A stretch of DNA of 64,000 nt, taken from assembly GCA_030522415.1 (NCBI GenBank), contig CM060107.1, forward strand, positions 53,064,718 to 53,128,717, written 5' to 3'. Positions 57,588 to 64,000 of the stretch are shown piece by piece (within the stretch, counting starts at the first letter, position 1; each line of letters starts with the position of its first letter). Under the pieces are notes generated by a model. That model worked only from the letters and a program-made list of their open reading frames with translations, did not search any database and was not told the origin of the DNA. Position numbers and translations under genes: made by a program. This stretch comes from Channallabes apus. Taxonomy: Eukaryota > Chordata > Actinopteri > Siluriformes > Clariidae.

Positions 57588-57759
57588 GTGAAGAGTGAGA
57601 CAGCTGTCTGTGTGCACTGATATCTGAGGGAGAAATGTCTCAATGTTCATTCAGATTTTAATCTAAAGAAATAAAAAACGGTTATTTATTCCAATTTGTC
57701 AGTGTTTAGTGTTTTCTCCTTATGGAAGATATAGAACTTTATTATTATTATTATTATTA

Positions 57760-57793
<34 letters not shown>

Positions 57794-58008
57794 GTTTGTG
57801 TGTGAGTGTGTGTAATATATGTTTCATGAAATCAAGCTGCTCTCTCTTTCTCTCTCTCTGTCTCACACACACACACACAACACACAAATAAACTAATAGT
57901 AATTAAATTTACATTTTAAAATCACACAACATTCCTGCAAATCACTATTCTGTATCTAATATTTTCTAATGTGTTTTTAAAGAAAACGGTACTCTATAGA
58001 CCTAATAA

Positions 58009-58046
<38 letters not shown>
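57588..58046. repeat. Rest of finTRIM C intron 5
   Basis: (ATT)n at 57738-57790, (CT)/(CA) runs at 57840-57880 and (GT)n at 58011-58044, similar to the B unit but of different lengths. Confidence 0.85.
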
Positions 58047-58106
58047 ATTTCAGAAACTCTTCTCTGCTCTGTGTCTCTGGTGGTGAAAAGATCTGAACTG
58101 CTGCAG
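58047..58106 (-). CDS. finTRIM C exon 5
   Basis: 60-nt linker exon with the same residues and phases as the B copy; donor GTACAC lies at the edge of a (GT)n array. Confidence 0.9.
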
Positions 58107-58326
58107 CTGTGGAGAGAAAAATGGAAATGAAGACAAAAAGCCTCATCAGGTTGTAAAAGATGGAAACAGTTTAAAGTGATACAGTCAGTTTATTCATTTT
58201 AAATCAGTATTTTAGTTCAAACTGTCTGCAGGAAGGTCAGCAGGAGCATTGCTAAGAAATAAGACTTGACAGAGCGAGTAAAGACGTCCATCATTGTGTT
58301 TCTCCAGCAGGAACAGCTCCTCTTAC

Positions 58327-58498
58327 CATGTGGAGGGATTTTGTTGAATTCCTCCTCACAGAATTCCTCGAGTCTCTTCTTCAGATCTGAGAGAGAATTC
58401 CTCACTCCATCAAATGAGAGATGTTGATGGACACTGATGCTGGAGGTCTGAAAGTTTGGTCTGTCCAATAGAGGAGAGTGACGTCCAGAAGCTAAAGC
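58327..58498 (-). CDS. finTRIM C exon 4
   Basis: 172 nt, ALASGRHSPLLDRPNFQTSS then ISVHQHLSFDG and the helix GVRNSLSDLKKRLEEFCEEE. Acceptor TCTGTAG, donor GTAAGA. The first 20 residues differ from B, the helix is the same, so the linker evolves fastest. Confidence 0.9.
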
Positions 58499-58627
58499 CT
58501 ACAGAAAGCAGATTAAATGTAAAACACACTTGTGACATCAGAGGACATTCACTGTTCCTTTAACAGGAGGTGTTTTAGAGAGTGTGTGAGGAACAGCTGT
58601 GTGTGTAGATCAGACAGTGAGTGTTAC

Positions 58628-58861
58628 CTGGAGGAACTGGATGTGATCGTGTGTGTGTGAAAGCTGCTCCAGCTCAGTGAGTCTCCTCTGAAGATCAGCA
58701 ATCTCCTGCTCCAGTTGCTCCAGGAGTCGTTCAGCTCGACTCAGTTCAGTCTTCTCCTGATCTCTGATCAGCTCCGTCACCTCCGAGCGCTTTTTCTCCA
58801 TGGAGCTGATCAGCTCAGTAAAGATCCTCTCACTGTCCTCCACTGCTGTCTGTGCACTCAG
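58628..58861 (-). CDS. finTRIM C exon 3 (coiled coil)
   Basis: 234 nt, one residue different from B in the part read (Ala for Val in EIADLQRRL). It should mediate dimer formation. A short (AC)n is next to the acceptor. Confidence 0.9.
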
Positions 58862-59005
58862 CTGTTACACACACACACACACACACACACACAGAGGATT
58901 TAAAGCTCATCTATCATTCCCTTTCTTACTGCGACTCTAAATGTCTCCATGTTGTCCATGTTGTGTGTGTTTCTAGGAGCAGCTCTGTCTCTGCTCACTG
59001 CTCAC

Positions 59006-59101
59006 CTTTATAGTGTTCACAGCCTGTTTCAGCTCCTCCACCTTCTTCTGCTTCTCCTGGATTCTCTGCTGGGATTTCATCTGCTCCTCCTTTAACTCAC
59101 T
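59006..59101 (-). CDS. finTRIM C exon 2
   Basis: 96 nt, SELKEEQMKSQQRIQEKQKK then VEELKQAVNTIK; two changes relative to B (Lys to Glu, Leu to Gln). Phase 0 on both sides. Intron 1 upstream is 2.7 kb, short compared with B because the 11.2-kb insertion is absent. Confidence 0.9.
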
Positions 59102-59802
59102 CTGAGGACAGAACAGTTACAGTACATTCAGCTTTTTATAAAGTACTTACATAGTAAGATAATTCATTACATACAAACATTCATATTTCTCAGAGCTGTG
59201 AATGTTTTGTCTGTGTGTCTGTTTTGTGTCCAGTTTATAAATGTATGTATGTAATAAAGTTTTTCATGCCACAGTAAAAGGAGTTACGGTGAGTATAACA
59301 CCTATGTGGGTTAACATGTCGTGCTGTGTTGTTAGTTTACATTACACTGATTAACACAGAACAGATGATTTTACAGTTTCACATTATAATGTCTGTAGCC
59401 TGATGCAGAACCATAACAACATAACGTTTAGTTAACGTTCACTGAGGCGTCACCATAAAGGTTTTCTGTGATTGTATTGAGGTCCAGCACTGTATCAGGG
59501 GAACTTCCAGTGATAACTTCAAATACATTATGTTGTTATTTTGGCTCTTTTGTGATACAATATATTAAGTCTCTCTCAAACATAATTCATTCCAGAAGCA
59601 TCTCGTACATCAAAACACTCATAAATCAAAGCGAATGTCCCCGTAAGAAATAACTCTGATTATTTATTCCACTATTCCACAATGCAAAAATATATATATA
59701 TATATATTAAAATAATTTATACAAATTATGAAGTAAAATTTTAACAAATTAACCTGCAACCTCGAGAGTAGGAGGGAAGAGGCAGAGTGTCTAATGACGC
59801 GT

Positions 59803-59837
<35 letters not shown>

Positions 59838-60478
59838 CAGAATCAGTGCAGTCTGACAGAGAGAGAGAGAAAATGAATCTTTAACCTCTCTAATGACACT
59901 TGCTTTTGCTTTACACAATGTTATAATAAACAGTACACGGTCGTGGAAAGGAAGACTTTCACATACAGTACATGCATACAAAAACAAAATAAAAGATGCT
60001 TTACGATCACACGCATGGCCATAGTTTTAATAGACACTATTAAAAAATTTTGCTCGTCTTGAGTAACGTTCGCAAACCGGGTTACTCGCAATCCGAGATT
60101 CCGCTGTATATATATAATTTATACATCTACACATATAATAAAAGTATAAAGTTGGGGTCTCTGTACATTGAATATATTTGTGTAAGATGAGTAATATAAC
60201 ACATCAACTCTGTTTGTCTGTTTGTTTATGCACGCATCATATGAAAACTACTGAACTCAATTTAATTGGGTTTTATTTTATAATTATTATGGACTTCATT
60301 TCATCTCAATCACCGAACAGGAACAGAAGATATGCTAATTTGAAATTTTAAAGGAAAATGCCGTTAATGCCGTAAAAAAATAATTAGTTCTTCTAAAAAT
60401 TCAACAGATGGCATTGTACATTCATTAAAACATGCCTATGAGTGTGTAATTAAATTTTACGCAAACAAACCTGCTGTA
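59102..60478. other. finTRIM C intron 1, left part
   Basis: It matches 26738-27238 and then 38440-39393 of the B unit without the 11.2-kb insertion; the junction is at about 59607. Small indels and a (CA)n at 59803-59835 differ. A short unmatched phrase with CGCAAACCGGGTTACTCGCA is at about 60068. No gene. Confidence 0.8.
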
Positions 60479-61644
60479 CACAGGTGCATCTCAATAAATT
60501 AGAATATAATTAAAAACTGAAGCTCATATATTATACAGACTGATTACACACAGACTGATATATTTTAATTGTTTAATTCTTTTGATTTTGATGATTATAG
60601 CTTACAGCTAATGAAAACCAAAAATTCAGTATCTCAGAAAATTAGAATATTGTGGAAAAGATCAATATTGGAGACTCATGGTGTCACACTCTAATCAGAT
60701 AATTAACTTAAAACACCAACAAAGATTCCCTGAGCCTCTAAATGGTCTCTCAGTTTGGTTCAGTAGGCTGACTGTTCACAGAGTGCTGTATCCAAGTACA
60801 TTAATGGAAAGATGAATGGAAGGAAAAAATGTGATAGAAAAAAGTTCACAAGGAACAGGGATAATTTCATTTGGAAATCGTCCCAGAATCTGGAGGAAGA
60901 GAGGAGAGGGACAGAATCCAAGTTGCTTGAGGTCCAGTATAAACTTTGCTTGAGGTCCAGTATTAACTTTGCACAGTCAGTGGTGGTTTGAGGAGTGATG
61001 TCATCTGCTGGTGTCGGTCCACTGTGTTTTATCAGCTCCAACGTCAGCACAGCCGTCTGCCAGGAAGTTCTAGAGCACTTCATGCTTCCCTCTGTTGACC
61101 AGCTTTATGAGAAGCTGATTTCATTTTCCAGCAGGACTTGGCACACTGCCAAAAGTTCTAATACCTGGTTTAAGGACCATGGTGTACCTGTGTTTGATTG
61201 GCCAGCAAACTCACCCGACCTAAACTCTATAGAGAATCTATGGACTATTGTAAAAAAGAAGATGTGAGACACCAGAACCAACAACATAGAAGAACTAAAA
61301 ATGCTTTCAGAGTAACCTGGGCTTCCATACAGTAACACCTCAGCAGTGTCACAGTGTACTGAGTACTGTACATGTTCATACTGTTCAGTGCTCCAACATT
61401 TCTGTTTAAAATCTTTTCTCCTTTTTTATTGATCTTAAGTAATATTCTAATTTTCTAATGTACAGAAGTTTTTGGTTTTCATTAGCTGTAAGCCATAATC
61501 ATTGAAATTAAAAGAAACAAACACTTGAAATATATCCGTCTGTGTGTATAAATCTATATAATATATGAGTTTCACTTTTAAAACTGAATTACTGAAATAA
61601 ATCACTTTTTTGCTGATATTCTAATTTACTGAGATGCAACTGTG
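60479..61644 (+). mobile_element. Tc1/mariner-like transposon in finTRIM C intron 1
   Basis: Same insertion as 39394-40610. Left end CACAGGTGCATCTCAATAAA next to TA. It retains a longer transposase piece in the plus frame (60995-61267) including NTWFKDHGVPVFDWPANSPD and IENLWTIVKKK, the last catalytic block. A small tandem duplication (about 60925-60970) is specific to this copy. Confidence 0.8.
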
Positions 61645-61827
61645 TGTGTGTGTGTACATTCATGTATATCACAAACATTATCTAGCCAAACAGTCACACA
61701 CTAATATTTCATATTTTATATATTAATAGTAATATCACTTTTATGAGTAACTAACAACACTGTGCACATGTTACTAGATATGAACTATAATTAAGAACCT
61801 CATCCTGGAAATCTTTCTCATTCTCAC

Positions 61828-62418
61828 CTGTTTCTCAGCTCTTTCTGCTGCGGCTGTGACGGTGTTGTGTCCTCTGTGATTATCCATCGTACACAAATAA
61901 CAGATACAGGTTTGATCAGTACGGCAGTAGATCTCAATCAGCTTGTTATGTTCAGAGCAGATCTTCTCTTGGAGTTTTGCTGAAGCTTCAATTAATGTGT
62001 GTTTTTTCAAAGCAGGAACTTCATAATGAGGTTTCAGATGAGTTTCACAAAATGAAGCTAAACACATCAGACAGGACTTGACGGCTTTGTGTTTTCTCCC
62101 GGTGCAGAAATCACACTCCACATCTCCAGGTCCAGCGTAACAGTGAGCAGGAGAAGCAGCTTGGACTTCAGTCTTCTTCAGTTTCTCCACCACTTCAGCC
62201 AGCATGTTGTTTCTGCGTAGAACAGGCCTTGGAGTGAAAGTGTCTCTGCACTGAGGACAGCTGTAGACACCCTTCTGATCCTCCTGATCCCAGCAGCCAT
62301 TAATACACACCTTACAGAAACTGTGACCACAGGGGATAGTCACCGGATCCTTCAGGAGATCCAGACACACTGGACAGATGAACTGATCCTGATCTACTGA
62401 AATACTGGCCTCAGCCAT
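61828..62418 (-). CDS. finTRIM C exon 1 (RING and B-boxes)
   Basis: 197 codons, one Lys fewer than A and B in the KK run before TEV. All RING ligands are present, with canonical Pro29-Cys30-Gly-His32. B-box 2 has GHN where A and B have GHD. With exons 59006-59101, 58628-58861, 58327-58498, 58047-58106 and 51267-51796 it gives 1683 nt (560 residues): RING, B-boxes, coiled coil, SPRY. The gene is complete and is probably the working finTRIM of the window: an E3 ubiquitin ligase, likely cytoplasmic and interferon-inducible (family knowledge plus the ISRE). Confidence 0.9.
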
Positions 62419-62456
62419 TTTCCTGCATTAACACACTGAGGGAGAGACACAGTCTG

Positions 62457-62468
62457 AGTTTCGTTTTG
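62457..62468 (-). promoter_or_regulatory. ISRE/IRF-like site upstream of finTRIM C
   Basis: CAAAACGAAACT on the gene strand, about 40 bp upstream of the ATG. It is identical in all three units. Confidence 0.5.
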
Positions 62469-62950
62469 TTCGACAAGAACTTCCTGGTTCTGTGTGTGTG
62501 TAATATAGTGTGTGAGAGGAGGAGCTAGGAGGGGATGAATACACCTTTGTTAACCGTTTCATCTCACTTTAGACCATGAATATGTGGAGACGTTAATTAT
62601 TCCTATCTACAAACACCTGAAGTAATGCTTTGGCCTTGTTAATAAATACATTTTACTTAGTTTATTTATAGATATTCATTAATGTATTTATTTATTTACT
62701 TATGTTTTTTTTTCATTAAGTTTTTCTATTTTTCACTATTTTATCTCTCTCAGAGTGGATGCTTCCATCGTGTGTGTAGTGAAACCTGTAAAAGTGGAAA
62801 AATGCTTTGATCAAATGTATTTAATAAGAAAACAAAAAATTTAAGTAACAGTTTTTTTATCTGTTCACATAATATTAACATTAGTAAAAGCAGCTAAACC
62901 ATTATTTATTCAGTTTAAATTTTAAATAGTATTTAATAACTGTATTGGTA

Positions 62951-64000
62951 CACTCTAAAGAGTAATTAATGGGACCTTTTGTCATTACTTAAATATATAT
63001 GTTGTTGTAAAATGAAAAATCAAGTTCATAAATACTGTTAGACTTTTTACTTTCAATTTTTATTTTATTGAGCTCAGGTGACACACAAATTATGCCTTTT
63101 GATTCAATATATAATCATGACTTGTCTGAGCCTAAAATGATCCGTTAATCAAAAAAATTATTTAATTTTAAGTTCTGTTGATGTAAAATACAACTTGATG
63201 ACGTGTAAACAGCCCACAGTTTCCCTCTTCTGCTCAAGCGGACCTGTCCAACACGTGTTCAAGGCTCATCCAGTGTTGTGGTCGTGTTGAATGGTAAGTA
63301 ATTTTATGCTTAATTACACATATTTGCATTAGCTTGGGATTCTGTTAGTGATAGCCTACTTCAAAAGAACGATGTAACATAGTATCTCTCCGAGTAGCGG
63401 GCGAGACGCTCCGGTTAGTTTTCCCCCGCGTTTGTGTGCACCGCAGGTCGGTTTTAACGTACATGGAGCCGCTAATTCAGCAATAGTGGATCATTGGGCA
63501 CTTGTTGTAACATCTAACACCAACGTTACTGTTATACAGACCATTGCAATTGTCTTATAATGCTAACGCAGGCTTCTGTAGTGTGTGAGTTCTAAAGTTG
63601 AAGCTAGACAAGCAAAGTTGATATCACTGCAGTGTTTGCTGTTAGTGAAGCAGTGATGGAAAAGTTTTATTATCGAAATGTGACATTTCTTTGTAAATGG
63701 AAGCATGTTTATGTTAACTGTTAGGTAACGCTAATGCTAGATGGAGCTTTACGCTTCTCAATGTACATTAACAGTGCCACTATCTTGCTAACGTTACGGG
63801 GTGAAGTTCAACCCCGGACCGAGCCCTAAAAGATGCCAGACATACGATCTGCTTCTTAAAAGTAAGTAATTTCATTTGTGTTGTTAAACTCACAATGAAT
63901 ATTTTTTTTTGTTTGCACTAAAATATCCATCCTCCATGAGCAAGTGCAGTCACCCTCAAAATTTCCAATAAATTTTCATGTTATAATTTATCTTATTTTT
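62951..64000 (+). mobile_element. CACT-ended transposon, 5' part, runs off window
   Basis: Starts CACTCTAAAGAGTAATTAAT directly after TA (62949-62950) and matches 4439-5800 closely, less the 325-bp segment. The transposase would start beyond the right edge. Its position relative to finTRIM C equals that in unit A, so transposon and gene were duplicated together. Confidence 0.65.

Overview
The window looks like teleost nuclear DNA, probably from an otophysan such as a catfish (the exact group is inference). The evidence is intron-containing finTRIM genes (the fish-expanded TRIM family), Rex1- and L2-type LINEs, tRNA-derived SINEs, Tc1/mariner elements, a chromodomain Ty3/gypsy element and very frequent (CA)n and (AT)n tracts. 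There are no bacterial-type genes or operons. About four fifths of the window is transposon-derived.

Host genes: three minus-strand finTRIM units share near-identical RING/B-box first exons at 3294-3887 (A), 40825-41418 (B) and 61828-62418 (C). C is complete: six exons from 62418 down to 51267 give 1683 nt with no frame break. B has the same six exons, but a 2-bp loss in the SPRY exon shifts its frame. A shows only exon 1. All three have an ISRE/IRF-like motif about 40-50 bp upstream of the ATG. Two broken SPRY pieces (7354-7593, 47070-47307) and a truncated plus-strand first exon (42391-42549) are further debris of the family.

Layout: 1-2841 is an inverted copy of 33053-33855 carrying a SINE and a 1.57-kb CACT-type element. 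2842-7353 holds a mariner tail, finTRIM A and a CACT-ended transposon with a broken zinc-finger transposase. 7919-20923 is a 13-kb insertion with CCAGATAGCA ends; it contains an L2 LINE, which is itself split by a Rex1 LINE. 21290-22980 is an internally deleted relative of the same transposase. 23437-41990 is the finTRIM B unit, whose first intron holds an 11.2-kb TA-flanked insertion (27239-38437). 42000-48650 is mixed debris, including another CACT-ended element. 48855-62950 is the finTRIM C unit, whose last intron holds a SINE that holds a gypsy element (52108-57507). 62951-64000 begins another copy of the CACT-ended transposon.

Because the duplicated finTRIM units can be compared with each other, many insertions have their empty site inside the same window. 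Element boundaries and target-site duplications can therefore be read directly. The most informative items are the gypsy element (candidate 11-nt self-primer, abnormal 3' LTR bounded by an intact target duplication), the CACT-ended family with exon- and promoter-like cargo, and the two very large TIR-bounded insertions. All homology statements come from reading the sequence; no database search was possible.
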